Both the position numbers and the translations under genes were made by a program. The notes under the pieces were generated by a model, which was given only the letters and a program-made list of their open reading frames with translations, searched no databases and was not told the DNA's origin. This document shows positions 46,376 through 55,224 of a stretch of DNA of 64,000 nt, in pieces. The DNA comes from Enterobacter sp. kpr-6 (GTDB lineage: Bacteria > Pseudomonadota > Gammaproteobacteria > Enterobacterales > Enterobacteriaceae), in NCBI RefSeq assembly GCF_900116015.1, contig NZ_FOYH01000002.1, positions 482,285 through 546,284 on the forward strand, read 5' to 3'. Positions within the stretch are counted from its first letter, which is position 1; each line of letters opens with the position of its first letter.

Positions 46376-46817
46376 TTTTTGTGCCGCGCTGCTGTGTGGC
46401 CTGGCGTTGCAGGCCAGTGCCGCGACGATTTCCCGCACCCAGTTTGGTCAGTACGATCTGGCCAGCGGCAGCCGCCAGCTTTACACCCTCAATCTGACGG
46501 CGACAGAGGGCGGCGCAAACATGAACATCACCCAGCCCGATCGCGCCCAACCGCTTTTCACTTCCGGCATTAGCGTCTGCGCCTTTGCGCCGAAGACGCC
46601 GGGCACCGGCGGCTATTTACATCTGCAAACCCAAAACAAGCCGGCCGCCGACTCGCCGTTTAACGCTTTCATGGGCTACGTTAACGACAACAATCTGCAT
46701 GTGTTTATCAAGCCGCTCAGCGACTCCCGGCAAATCGTGCTGATCCAGGACACCCTGTCGCTGATCGTGGTGGACCGCGCGATGATGTCCATCACCGACG
46801 CGGGCTGCACCCCTTAA
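46353..46817 (+). CDS. Small exported protein coupled to lafZ, function unknown
   Basis: Protein of 154 residues with a convincing signal peptide (MKCLSVSNFCAALLCGLALQASAA). The mature part of about 130 residues has two cysteines, in ISVCAFAP and the C-terminal DAGC, that could form a disulfide. No family is recognised. It overlaps lafZ by 23 bases, so translation is coupled. A small periplasmic partner gene directly after a ToxR-like regulator recalls ToxS, but there is no visible ToxS similarity and ToxS is membrane-anchored. It may be a ligand-sensing or protective partner of LafZ. Its end overlaps the convergent lafW by four bases. Confidence 0.75.
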   Translation: MKCLSVSNFCAALLCGLALQASAATISRTQFGQYDLASGSRQLYTLNLTATEGGANMNITQPDRAQPLFTSGISVCAFAPKTPGTGGYLHLQTQNKPAADSPFNAFMGYVNDNNLHVFIKPLSDSRQIVLIQDTLSLIVVDRAMMSITDAGCTP

Positions 46818-47824
46818 CCGAGCAGGCTTCTGACCGTCAGCTTCGACAAATTGGCCTGCCCGCGCACCGCTTCGGCCAGCACATCGTAATGGTGGCTGGC
46901 CCGATCCAGCGTCGAGGTCAGCGCCGCTGACGCTGCCACCGCGCTCTGGCTTTCCGGAAAGCGCGACATCCCGTCGATCAACTGCCGCGCTTTTTCCTGC
47001 TGCGCCGCCAGTTGCTGACGCTGCTCTCCAAGCTGGCCCAGCGCGCTCTGCACCAGCGGCTGTGCGGCTCCCCAGTTACCCGACGCCACCGCCGCCCGCA
47101 GCCGATCCGCCTGCGCCGGTTCTGCCTGTACTGCCACTTTCTGCGCCGCTTTGCCCTCGCCTTTTTGCATAAGCGTGGCGGAAATCTGCGCAAACTGTGT
47201 TTCTCTGGTGGTGAAGGCCACCTCACCCGGCACGCGATCGATTCCTATCCGTCGCAGCGCGTTGTTCAGTTGCAGCGCGTACTGGCGCGCGTCGGTATCG
47301 CTCTGAGCGGTGAGCGCCGACAAACGCTTTTTCTGCCCGTCCTGCACGCTGAACATCACCGTTTCCGGCGCGTTGGCCAGATGCAAAAGCGCAGGCGCAT
47401 CAAAGCGCACTTTGGCGTCCCCCTGTAAGACCGGCATAAGCTGGCGATCCACCGCCCCGCCGCTGCTGACCACGCGCTTATCGAGAAGCTCAGTTACCGC
47501 CGCCGCCTGGGTTTGCAAATCCGGCGAGCGCCGCCCGCCGCCTGTCGCCGCGTGACGGTAATCCAGCAGCCGCTGTTCCAGTTGCCCGAGGTAGCTGTCG
47601 GCGTGTTGCAGCGTGGTGAGCTGATCGTTGAGCTGCACGCTGTAGCGCTGCGGGCGGGTGGTGAGCAGCGGCGAAGCCGGGTAATCGCTGTTTGTAAGCA
47701 CCGTTTTGCTGCTTACGGGCGCGCTGCGGTTCAGCGCCTGCGGGGAAACCGCAGAAGGCGCGAGGCCGCCTGCGTTCGACAACGTGGAAGTGTGTAAACC
47801 AACCTGCATGGAAATACCGTTCAT
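46814..47824 (-). CDS. lafW: LafW-like flagellar hook-associated protein
   Basis: Protein of 336 residues, rich in Ala, Gln, Ser and helical segments, without membrane helices or signal peptide. It follows flgL on the same strand, 36 bp away, in the place where Flag-2 loci have lafW, annotated as a putative hook-associated protein. The central part (residues 90-250) carries mostly charged helices. I assign it by position and general composition, not by a diagnostic motif. An alternative start is the ATG at 47809. Confidence 0.6.
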   Translation of the reverse strand: MNGISMQVGLHTSTLSNAGGLAPSAVSPQALNRSAPVSSKTVLTNSDYPASPLLTTRPQRYSVQLNDQLTTLQHADSYLGQLEQRLLDYRHAATGGGRRSPDLQTQAAAVTELLDKRVVSSGGAVDRQLMPVLQGDAKVRFDAPALLHLANAPETVMFSVQDGQKKRLSALTAQSDTDARQYALQLNNALRRIGIDRVPGEVAFTTRETQFAQISATLMQKGEGKAAQKVAVQAEPAQADRLRAAVASGNWGAAQPLVQSALGQLGEQRQQLAAQQEKARQLIDGMSRFPESQSAVAASAALTSTLDRASHHYDVLAEAVRGQANLSKLTVRSLLG

Positions 47825-47860
47825 CAGCGCCCGGACGCGGCGTCCGGACTGGTGGAAGAA

Positions 47861-48790
47861 TTAGATCGCGCTAAAAAGGTTCAGCTCGCTGACCTTCGAG
47901 TAGGTTTTCATGGTCGCTTCCATCGCCATTTGTAACCCGGTAAAAGTGATGGTCGCCGGGCCGTAGTCCAGATCGCCCAGTTGCCCGATCATGTCCTGAT
48001 TGGAGGTGGAGATCCCGGTCTGCGCATCGCCAAGCATGGTGAGCGTATTCTGCCGCTCGCCGAGGCTGGAAATCGCCATGTTGAGCGACTGGGAGGCGTC
48101 ATCGATCACATCAATGGAATGGGTGATGTCATCCAGCACCTGCGGATCGGTTGGATTGAGATTCGGGTCCTGCAATTCAGTCGCCAGATCGTCGAGGGTG
48201 TTAAACACGTCCAGCCCCTGGCCGAAGATCTCCCCCACCGAGACGTTGGTGTCGATTTCCACGCCGTTAGAAACGGTGGCACTGCGGTGTTCCGTATTGC
48301 CGTGATAGACATATTCGTCCCCTTCGCCATCGCCGTCGGTATCATCATAAGTGATGGGCGCGGTGTCGTTGACGGTGCCGCCAAAAATGTAGTGGCCGTC
48401 TTCGTCCTGATAGTTCAGCGCCGCCATCATTGATTCGGTAAGCGAGTTGATCTCCTGACCGAAGCTCGCCAGGGTTTCGGCGGTGCAGGTGCCGTTCGCC
48501 GCCTGGAGTAAATCGTCGCGGATGGCGAGCAGATTATTGTTCACCCCGTCGAGCACGCTCTCCTGCTGGCTCAGGCCTGAAGAAACCGTTTTGATGTTGC
48601 TCTGGTACTGCTCAATCGCCGACTGCTGGCGGTCAAGCTGGGTGATGCGGGTGGCGGCGATGGGATCGTCCGACGGCAAAATAATGCGTTTGCCGGTCGC
48701 CATCTGGGTGACCACCTGTTGCAGATCGGCGGAGAGATCCGTAAAGCTGCTGGTCATCGAGACATAAGATTGTTGGGTGCTTACGCGCAC
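47861..48790 (-). CDS. flgL: Flagellar hook-filament junction protein FlgL
   Basis: HAP3 of 309 residues. The N-terminus MRVSTQQSYVSMTSSFTDLSADLQQVVTQMATGKRIILPSDDPIAATRITQLD is typical of FlgL and the C-terminus shows the conserved amphipathic helix. It caps the hook-filament joint with FlgK. The start is a GTG after GAGGT. There is one cysteine (NGTCTAETL), unusual for an axial protein. Confidence 0.93.
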   Translation of the reverse strand: MRVSTQQSYVSMTSSFTDLSADLQQVVTQMATGKRIILPSDDPIAATRITQLDRQQSAIEQYQSNIKTVSSGLSQQESVLDGVNNNLLAIRDDLLQAANGTCTAETLASFGQEINSLTESMMAALNYQDEDGHYIFGGTVNDTAPITYDDTDGDGEGDEYVYHGNTEHRSATVSNGVEIDTNVSVGEIFGQGLDVFNTLDDLATELQDPNLNPTDPQVLDDITHSIDVIDDASQSLNMAISSLGERQNTLTMLGDAQTGISTSNQDMIGQLGDLDYGPATITFTGLQMAMEATMKTYSKVSELNLFSAI

Positions 48791-48811
48791 AGGATTTACC
48801 TCTCTGCTCCG

Positions 48812-50185
48812 TTAAAACATGTCGAGCACGGAATCAAAAATCTCCGCGCCGGTTGAAATCACTTTCAGGTTGGCCTGATAGATCTGGGTGTAGGTGATCA
48901 GATTGACCGCCTCTTCATCCATGTTGACGCCGCTGACGCTGCTGCGCTGGTTCTGCGCTTCGGCGTAGACGTTGCTGGCAGACTGGGCTTCGGTCTGGTT
49001 CTGGCGGCTGTAGATGCCGATGTTGCTGATGAGGCTGGAACAGGCGTTACCCACCGTGACGCTGCCAAGCCCGTCGATCTCCATGGGTTTCGTGGAGAGG
49101 TTGATCAGCGCCTGGAGATTATCGCCGTTGCCCGACGCCTCGGGCGAGCCGGAGAACGCCAGTTCGTCACCGGTGATATCCGGGTTCACCAGCAGCGGGC
49201 CGTCCGGATTGCTGGGATCAAAGATAAACAGCGGCGCGCCGGGGTTGCCGTTGAGATCGTACCCGGCGGCAAGCTGGCCGTTCACCGCGCTGGTGAACTG
49301 CTCCGCGATGCTGTTAATGGTGTTATTGAGCGGCGCGAGCACGTCGCTCTGATAATCAAACAGCGCCCCCAGCGATCCGCCGGTGTCCATGGTCATCGGA
49401 TAAGTGGTGCCCGCAAAGGTCAGGGACATACTCTGTTTACCGTTTACGTCGCGGTCCATGGCGAGGGTGGAATAATCCTGCCCGTTGACCAGCGGCTGGC
49501 CGTTTTTCAGGCTGATGTTGTAGTTGCCCTGATCGTCAACGTTGACGTCAACGTCCATCATGCCGCTCAACTCCTCCACCATCTGATCGCGGGCGTCGTA
49601 CAGCGCCGAGGCGTTGTCGCCGTTGGCTTCCGCCTGGGCGATCTGCTGGTTGTAGCTGGCGATACCGGAGGTCAGGGTATTGATCTGCGAAATCGTCGCC
49701 TGCTCCTGGCTGATGATTTCACTGTTCTGCGACTGAAGATAATCGACGGTGTTATCAAAACGCATCGCCAGCGCGCCCGCTTCGCTGATCACCTGCTGGC
49801 GCAGCGCCGCATCGTCCGGGTTGGTGGAGGCTTCGTTCAGGGCGGCGAAAAAGTTATCGAAGCCCGCGCTCAGGCTGCTGTTCTCATCGCTTAACACCGT
49901 TTCCAGTTGCGTCAGATACTGCTGCTGGGTGCTGTAGTAGCCGTTATCGCTCGCCGCATACCACACCTGGTTGACCATATACTGATTCGACACGCGGCAG
50001 ATGCTGTCCACCTGTACGCCGTTACCGGCGCTGTTGATCGCCCCCGAACTCGCGCCAATGGTGCTGGTCATCGCCATTTCACGGGTGTAGCCCGGCGTCA
50101 TGGCGTTGGCGGTGTTTTGCGCGGTTACGTTCAGTTGCACCTGCGCGGCAGACGCGCCGCTGTAACCGATATTGATCATATCCAT
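48812..50185 (-). CDS. flgK: Flagellar hook-filament junction protein FlgK
   Basis: HAP1 of 457 residues, shorter than polar FlgK (about 550). N-terminal INIGYSGASAAQVQLNVTAQNTANAMTPGYTRE and C-terminal VSGVNMDEEAVNLITYTQIYQANLKVISTGAEIFDSVLDMF are conserved. Cysteines occur in DSICRVSNQY and GNACSSLI. With flgL it forms a late-class pair behind a sigma-28-like candidate promoter. Confidence 0.93.
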   Translation of the reverse strand: MDMINIGYSGASAAQVQLNVTAQNTANAMTPGYTREMAMTSTIGASSGAINSAGNGVQVDSICRVSNQYMVNQVWYAASDNGYYSTQQQYLTQLETVLSDENSSLSAGFDNFFAALNEASTNPDDAALRQQVISEAGALAMRFDNTVDYLQSQNSEIISQEQATISQINTLTSGIASYNQQIAQAEANGDNASALYDARDQMVEELSGMMDVDVNVDDQGNYNISLKNGQPLVNGQDYSTLAMDRDVNGKQSMSLTFAGTTYPMTMDTGGSLGALFDYQSDVLAPLNNTINSIAEQFTSAVNGQLAAGYDLNGNPGAPLFIFDPSNPDGPLLVNPDITGDELAFSGSPEASGNGDNLQALINLSTKPMEIDGLGSVTVGNACSSLISNIGIYSRQNQTEAQSASNVYAEAQNQRSSVSGVNMDEEAVNLITYTQIYQANLKVISTGAEIFDSVLDMF

Positions 50186-50237
50186 CTGGTATTCCTCGCC
50201 GGGTCGCCACCGGCTCTAAATTGGCGTAATAGGGGCA

Positions 50238-50267
50238 TAAGGCGGCTAAAACGCCGCACTTCTTAAA
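50238..50267 (-). promoter_or_regulatory. Candidate sigma-28-like promoter of flgKL
   Basis: On the minus strand TTTAAG (50267-50262), 15 bases, then GCCGCCTTA (50246-50238), close to TAAA-N15-GCCGATAA. The same bases form a hairpin (GCGGC-GTTTTA-GCCGC), so a flgJ terminator is the alternative reading. Confidence 0.5.
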
Positions 50268-50275
50268 TCGCGGGA

Positions 50276-50581
50276 TTATTTTCCCGGCCCCGGCGACAGC
50301 TGTTTAACGATCATCGCCGCAATGCCGATGCCGTTGTGCGAGGCAAGCTGGTCGCACAGCTTGTCGTCGTAAAAGCCCTGCATCAGCCGGGTGGCGTCGC
50401 TGTTTAACGGGTTATCTTTCGAGTCGAACAGTTCATTCACCTTGCGCATCTCTTTCATCATGTTGCGCAGAAAAATGGCTTCAAACTGTTGGGCAGCCTG
50501 CTTCAGATCGTTTTCGCGGATCTGCATGGGCGTGTCGGCAGCGTGCGCGGTGGCGGTGGTCAGCGCTTTCAGCGGGTCCAT
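50276..50581 (-). CDS. flgJ: Short FlgJ (rod-cap domain only)
   Basis: Protein of 101 residues matching the N-terminal rod-cap domain of FlgJ (LKQAAQQFEAIFLRNMMKEMRKVNELFDSKDNPLNSDATRLMQGFYDDKLCDQLASHNGIGIAAMIVKQL). The C-terminal muramidase domain of polar FlgJ (about 310 residues) is absent, so the peptidoglycan-opening enzyme must come from elsewhere. The ATG overlaps the flgI stop (TGATG). Confidence 0.92.
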   Translation of the reverse strand: MDPLKALTTATAHAADTPMQIRENDLKQAAQQFEAIFLRNMMKEMRKVNELFDSKDNPLNSDATRLMQGFYDDKLCDQLASHNGIGIAAMIVKQLSPGPGK

Positions 50582-51696
50582 CAGATCACCTCCAGATCGG
50601 CATCCAGCGCCCCGGCTTCATGCAGCGCCTGCAAAATTGACATCACATCGTCCGGCGAGGCACCCAGTCCGTTTAGCACATTGACCAGCGTTTTCAGGCT
50701 GGTGGATTCCGGCAGCGTCACCATCTGCGGACGCGCGTGATGCACGTTGATATTGCTCTGCGGCGTCACGGCGGTACGCCCGCCCGCGAACGCATTCGGC
50801 TGGCTGACGTTGCTGTTTTCGGTAATCGAGACGGTCAGGCTGCCGTGGGAGACCGCCGCCGGGTGGATCTGCACCCCGTCGCCCATCACCACCGTGCCGG
50901 TGCGGGCGTTAAACACCACTTTGGCGCGCACGCGCTCGGCGGTGATCTGCACGTCCTGCAACTGCGACATAAACTGCACCCGCGCGCCGGGCGCGGTCGG
51001 GGCGGTCACTTCAACGTTAGTGGCGCTTTTCGCCGTCGCCAGCCCGCCGCCAAAGGCCATATTGATGGCGCTGGCGATGTTATTGGCGTCTTTAAAACTC
51101 GGGCGCTTGAGGTTCAGCATCACGGTACTGGTCATGGCGAAATCACTGGGAATTTCGCGCTCCACCGATGCGCCATTGGGGATAAGCCCGGCGGTCGGCG
51201 TGTTGACGGTGACGCTGGAGCCGCTGTTACCGCTGGCGTTGAGGCCGCCGACCACCACGTTCCCCTGCGCCAGGGCATAAATTTCCCCGTCCGCGCCGTG
51301 CAGTTGAGTGAGCAGCAGCGTGCCGCCGCGCAGACTTTTGGCATCGCCAATAGACGAAACGGTGACGTCAATGGTCTGCCCGCGGGCGTACATCGGCGGC
51401 AGGGTGGCACTCACCGCCACCGCCGCCACGTTTTTCACCTTCGGATCGATTTTGCCCGGTAGCTGCACGCCAAACTGACGCAGCATGTTGGTGATGGTCT
51501 GGTTGGTGAATTTGACCTGGTTTTTATCTCCGGTGCCGTCAAGCCCCACCACCAGGCTGTAGCCGATCAACTGGTTGCCGCGCACGCCCTGGATATCCAC
51601 CAGCGATTCGAGGGACTGCGCATGGGTGGCGGCGAGCGGGATCAGGCACAGCCCGATAAACAGCGTCTTAACGACCGATTTTGAAAAACACAACAT
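50581..51696 (-). CDS. flgI: Flagellar P-ring protein FlgI
   Basis: Periplasmic P-ring protein of 371 residues with a signal peptide ending THAQS. Conserved blocks are [71 protein letters not shown] and the C-terminal [27 protein letters not shown]. The mature protein has no cysteine, whereas E. coli FlgI needs a DsbA-made disulfide. Confidence 0.96.
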   Translation of the reverse strand: MLCFSKSVVKTLFIGLCLIPLAATHAQSLESLVDIQGVRGNQLIGYSLVVGLDGTGDKNQVKFTNQTITNMLRQFGVQLPGKIDPKVKNVAAVAVSATLPPMYARGQTIDVTVSSIGDAKSLRGGTLLLTQLHGADGEIYALAQGNVVVGGLNASGNSGSSVTVNTPTAGLIPNGASVEREIPSDFAMTSTVMLNLKRPSFKDANNIASAINMAFGGGLATAKSATNVEVTAPTAPGARVQFMSQLQDVQITAERVRAKVVFNARTGTVVMGDGVQIHPAAVSHGSLTVSITENSNVSQPNAFAGGRTAVTPQSNINVHHARPQMVTLPESTSLKTLVNVLNGLGASPDDVMSILQALHEAGALDADLEVI

Positions 51697-51708
51697 AACG
51701 ACTCCGGA

Positions 51709-52374
51709 TCACAGCGGGAATAAAGGATGGTTAAACAGGCGCGTCAGCCAGCCTGCGGCGTTGGCGTCGCTTAACGCCCCGCGTCCGGCGTAGGAGATGC
51801 GCGCGTTGCCGATGCGCTGAGACGACACGGTATTGTCGTTTTCGATATCGTCGGCGCGCACCAGCCCGCTCAGGCGGATGTATTCATCGCCCTGATTGAG
51901 CGTCAGCCATTTCTCACCGCGGATCTCCATCACTCCGTTCGGCAGCACCTGGTGAACGGACACGGTGATCGACCCGTGCAGGCTGTTCTGCTGCTGTGAA
52001 CTGGCCCCGCCGTCAAAACTGCGGTTCGCATCGGCAGAACTTTCCAGTTTGTCTTTGGTTTTGCCGAACACCGTCGGCGCGCCGATATCAATACTGCTGT
52101 TCTTGTCAAAATCGGTTTTTGCCTGCTTGCTGGACTGGGTGGATTCTTCGAGGATCACCGTCAGAATGTCCCCCACCCGGTAGGCGCGGCGGTCGGCGGT
52201 TAATGACCAGTTGTAGCCAGCCTGAAACACCCCGCCCGCACGCCCTTCTGGCGTCGGCATTGCTGCCATCGGCGGCGGCGCAAAGGCTTCGTCATCTTTT
52301 TTGACCAGCATCGCCTGCGACTCGCAGCCGGTCAGCCACAGCACAAGCACCATTAACCCCAATAATTTCTTCAC
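51709..52374 (-). CDS. flgH: Flagellar L-ring lipoprotein FlgH
   Basis: Outer-membrane L-ring protein of about 221 residues. Lipoprotein signal LVLWLTGCESQA. Family blocks are RRAYRVGDILTVILEESTQSSKQAKTDFDK, LPNGVMEIRGEKWLTLNQGDEYIRLSGLVRADDI and the ARISYAGRGAL end. I chose the GTG at 52374 (VKKLLGLM) because GAGAG lies at a good distance; a GTG at 52386 is also possible and adds four residues. Confidence 0.93.
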   Translation of the reverse strand: MKKLLGLMVLVLWLTGCESQAMLVKKDDEAFAPPPMAAMPTPEGRAGGVFQAGYNWSLTADRRAYRVGDILTVILEESTQSSKQAKTDFDKNSSIDIGAPTVFGKTKDKLESSADANRSFDGGASSQQQNSLHGSITVSVHQVLPNGVMEIRGEKWLTLNQGDEYIRLSGLVRADDIENDNTVSSQRIGNARISYAGRGALSDANAAGWLTRLFNHPLFPL

Positions 52375-52432
52375 GATTACTCTCACAACTGAACAAAAGC
52401 CGCGCCAGACGCGGCCCCGTTCATGATTACGT

Positions 52433-53218
52433 TTACAAGTTCTGATTGATGTACTGCAACATGTCGTCGGCGGCGGACACCATTTTGGCGTTCATCTCGT
52501 AGGCGCGCTGCACGGTGATCATCGCCACCATTTCGTTGACGATATCGACGTTGGAGCCTTCCAGCGCCCCCGGTTTCAGGGTGCCCAGGGCATCTTCGCC
52601 CGGTACGCCTTCGGTCGGCTGGCCGCTGGCGGCGGTTTCCAGATAGAGGTTGTCCCCTTCCGCCATCAGCCCCGCCGGGTTGGTGAAATTCACCAGCGTC
52701 AGTTGCCCAAGCTCGGCGGGATCGCTCTCGCCCGGCATCATCGCCATGATGGTGCCGTCCTCAGCGATGGTGATGTCGGTGGCGTTGGCAGGCACGTCGA
52801 TTTCCGGCTGGATCGGCAGACCCTGGGCGTTGGTCAGCACCCCGTCGGCGTTAACCTGCAAATTCCCGTCGCGGGTGTAGGCGGTGTCACCGTTGGCTTT
52901 TTGCACCTGGAAAAACCCCTGCCCCATGATGGCGACGTTAAGCGGGTTGTCGGTGGTTTCAATGTTGCCTTCGGTGAAGGTTTTCTGCGTGCCAACCACG
53001 CGCACGCCGCTGCCGTACTGAATGCCGGTCGGCGCGACGTTGTTCTGATCCAGCATCGCGCCGGGCGCGCGCTGGTTCTGGTAGAACAGATCCTGGAACA
53101 TCACCCGATCGCGCTTAAAGCCGTTGGTATTGACGTTGGCGATGTTGTTGGCGATGGCGCTCATTTCGGCATCTTCTGCCGATAAGCCGGTTTTACTGAT
53201 CCATAGTGCTGCGTTCAT
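52433..53218 (-). CDS. flgG: Flagellar distal rod protein FlgG
   Basis: Distal rod subunit of 261 residues, the usual length. N-terminal MNAALWISKTGLSAEDAEMSAIANNIANVNTNGFKRDRVMFQDLFYQNQR and C-terminal LEGSNVDIVNEMVAMITVQRAYEMNAKMVSAADDMLQYINQNL are complete. It lies between flgF and flgH in the flgB-J order. Confidence 0.96.
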   Translation of the reverse strand: MNAALWISKTGLSAEDAEMSAIANNIANVNTNGFKRDRVMFQDLFYQNQRAPGAMLDQNNVAPTGIQYGSGVRVVGTQKTFTEGNIETTDNPLNVAIMGQGFFQVQKANGDTAYTRDGNLQVNADGVLTNAQGLPIQPEIDVPANATDITIAEDGTIMAMMPGESDPAELGQLTLVNFTNPAGLMAEGDNLYLETAASGQPTEGVPGEDALGTLKPGALEGSNVDIVNEMVAMITVQRAYEMNAKMVSAADDMLQYINQNL

Positions 53219-53242
53219 GACTCTTTAATCCTGAATGGCGGC

Positions 53243-53980
53243 TTACGAGCCGCGTAACAGCCGGTTGCCCGACTCGCTTAAATCTTCCGCCGCCTTCATC
53301 ATTTTGATTTGCGCTTCAAACTGACGATTGAGGGAAATGGAGGCCAGCATTTCGGAGACCGCAGAGACGTTGCTGCCTTCCAGATAGCCGCCGCTGACTT
53401 TGATGTTTTCATCCACTTCCGCAGGCGTGCCGTCGGCGGTGATGAGCATCCCCCTGGCGTTTTTCGCCAGATTCTCCACCGGGATATGCACCAGTTTCAG
53501 GCGGTCGATATCCATCGCGGCGGTAACGTCGCCGTCGTCCGGGACCACCGAAAGCGTACCGTCGCTGCCAAACGAGGCGATGGCGTTCGGCGGCAGAGTA
53601 ATCGGGCCGTTGTCGCCGAGCACCGCGTGCCCGTCGATGGTCAGTTCGCCCCGATCGTTCTGCTGGATATTGCCGTTACGGGTATAAACCTCACTGCCGT
53701 CGTCACCCTGCAACGCGATATAGCCTTCACCCTGAATCGCCACGTCCAGCGGGCGACCGGTGTTTTGCGCGGCGGCGGTAGAATCGTTCACCCCGCTCTG
53801 GCTTTCCTGAGTCATAAAGCGCGTGGCAAACCCGCTGCCGTTAATCGCCTGGCTGTGCGACATCTGCATGTCGGCGCGAAAGCCGGTGGTGTTGACGTTC
53901 GCCAGGTTATTGGCGCTGATCTGTTGCTCCATCAGCGAGTGCGACGCCCCGCTGACGGCGGTAAAAAGTAATCGATCCAT
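53243..53980 (-). CDS. flgF: Flagellar proximal rod protein FlgF
   Basis: Proximal rod subunit of 245 residues. It begins MDRLLFTAVSGASHSLMEQQISANNLANVNTTGFRADM and ends with GGYLEGSNVSAVSEMLASISLNRQFEAQIKMMKAAEDLSESGNRLLRG, the flagellar basal-body rod signatures. It is 15 bp after flgE in the operon. Confidence 0.96.
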   Translation of the reverse strand: MDRLLFTAVSGASHSLMEQQISANNLANVNTTGFRADMQMSHSQAINGSGFATRFMTQESQSGVNDSTAAAQNTGRPLDVAIQGEGYIALQGDDGSEVYTRNGNIQQNDRGELTIDGHAVLGDNGPITLPPNAIASFGSDGTLSVVPDDGDVTAAMDIDRLKLVHIPVENLAKNARGMLITADGTPAEVDENIKVSGGYLEGSNVSAVSEMLASISLNRQFEAQIKMMKAAEDLSESGNRLLRGS

Positions 53981-53994
53981 TGTGTCTTTCCCGA

Positions 53995-55188
53995 TTACAT
54001 GGCCTGGAACAGCGCCTGATCCAGCTGTGTGCTGGCGGAGATCACTTTGGTGTTGGCCTGATAGTTACGCTGGGCGCTCATCAGTTCCACCAGCTCGCCG
54101 GTGATATCGACGTTTGAGCCTTCGAGCATCCCGGATGAGAGCGTGCCGAAGCTGCCTTCCCCCGGTGCGCCGAGAAGCGGCGTGCCGGATTCCCCGGTCT
54201 GCACCCACGCCGTGCCGCTGACCGCCTGGAGCCCGTTTTCATTCGGGAAGGTCGCCAGCACCACCTGGCCCTGCAACATGCGCTCGCCGTTGCTGTAGGT
54301 GGCGTAGACTTTGCCGTCGCCGTCCACCTGCACGCCGTTCTGCTCTGCCGAGGCGTAGCCGTTGGCCGCGTTGGTGGTGACTGCAAATTCAGAGCCGTAC
54401 TGGGTGCAGTCGCCGTAATCGAAGGTCATTTCGATCGCTTCTGCGCCGTCGGCGCTGAAGGTCATCGGCGTCGGCGAGGTCGGGCTGACCAGCGTGCCGC
54501 TCTCGTTAAACGAGAGTTGGGTGGTGGTGGACTGGGTTTCGCCGTCGAAGCTGTAGTGCACTTCCCAGGTGTTATCCGCCGTTTTGGTGAAGTACTGCGC
54601 CACCGAGTGCTCGTTGCCCAGCGAGTCATAGACGGTGGTGGTGTAGGAACTGTTATAGGAATCGACATTGATGGGATCGAATGGCACCGCCGCCGTGTCG
54701 ATGGCCTCATCCTGGGCGCAGAAGTTGGCGGTAAAGGTCTCTTCCGTGGTCGCCTGCGCCGGAATGTTGCCGGTCTGGATTTGCAGATCGGTCACCGTAC
54801 CGGTTTCCAGCGTGCCGCTGTCGTCCACCGGGTAGCCCTGAAGGTTATCGCCGGTGGAATTGACGATGTTGCCCTCTTTGTCAGTGTGAAACGAACCCGC
54901 GCGGGTGTAGCACACGTTGCCTGCGCTGTCACAGGTGACAAAGAAGCCGCCGTTGTCGATCGCCAGATCGAGCGCGTTGCCCGTCGAGACCATTGAACCG
55001 CCACGGGAAATACTTTGCGCAGTCCCGGCCACGCTCACCCCCATCGCCTGGGTGCCCGCATACATGGCGGAAAACTCCGTGGTCATGGATTTGTAACCCA
55101 CGGTCCCGGCGTTGGCGATGTTATTACTGATCCCGTCCAGTTGTTCGTTGACCGCATTCAGACCGGTGGCGGCAATTTCATAACTCAT
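53995..55188 (-). CDS. flgE: Flagellar hook protein FlgE (cysteine-containing)
   Basis: Hook subunit of 397 residues. It begins MSYEIAATGLNAVNEQLDGISNNIANAGTVGYKSMTTEFSAMYA and ends LEGSNVDITGELVELMSAQRNYQANTKVISASTQLDQALFQAM. Unusually it holds four cysteines, at about residues 86, 93, 157 and 261 (VTCDSAGNVCYTRAG, ANFCAQDE, YGDCTQYG). Hook proteins such as Salmonella FlgE are normally cysteine-free. Confidence 0.95.
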   Translation of the reverse strand: MSYEIAATGLNAVNEQLDGISNNIANAGTVGYKSMTTEFSAMYAGTQAMGVSVAGTAQSISRGGSMVSTGNALDLAIDNGGFFVTCDSAGNVCYTRAGSFHTDKEGNIVNSTGDNLQGYPVDDSGTLETGTVTDLQIQTGNIPAQATTEETFTANFCAQDEAIDTAAVPFDPINVDSYNSSYTTTVYDSLGNEHSVAQYFTKTADNTWEVHYSFDGETQSTTTQLSFNESGTLVSPTSPTPMTFSADGAEAIEMTFDYGDCTQYGSEFAVTTNAANGYASAEQNGVQVDGDGKVYATYSNGERMLQGQVVLATFPNENGLQAVSGTAWVQTGESGTPLLGAPGEGSFGTLSSGMLEGSNVDITGELVELMSAQRNYQANTKVISASTQLDQALFQAM

Positions 55189-55224
55189 AACTCAATATCC
55201 TGTGAGATTAACTGCTTAAAAAAA

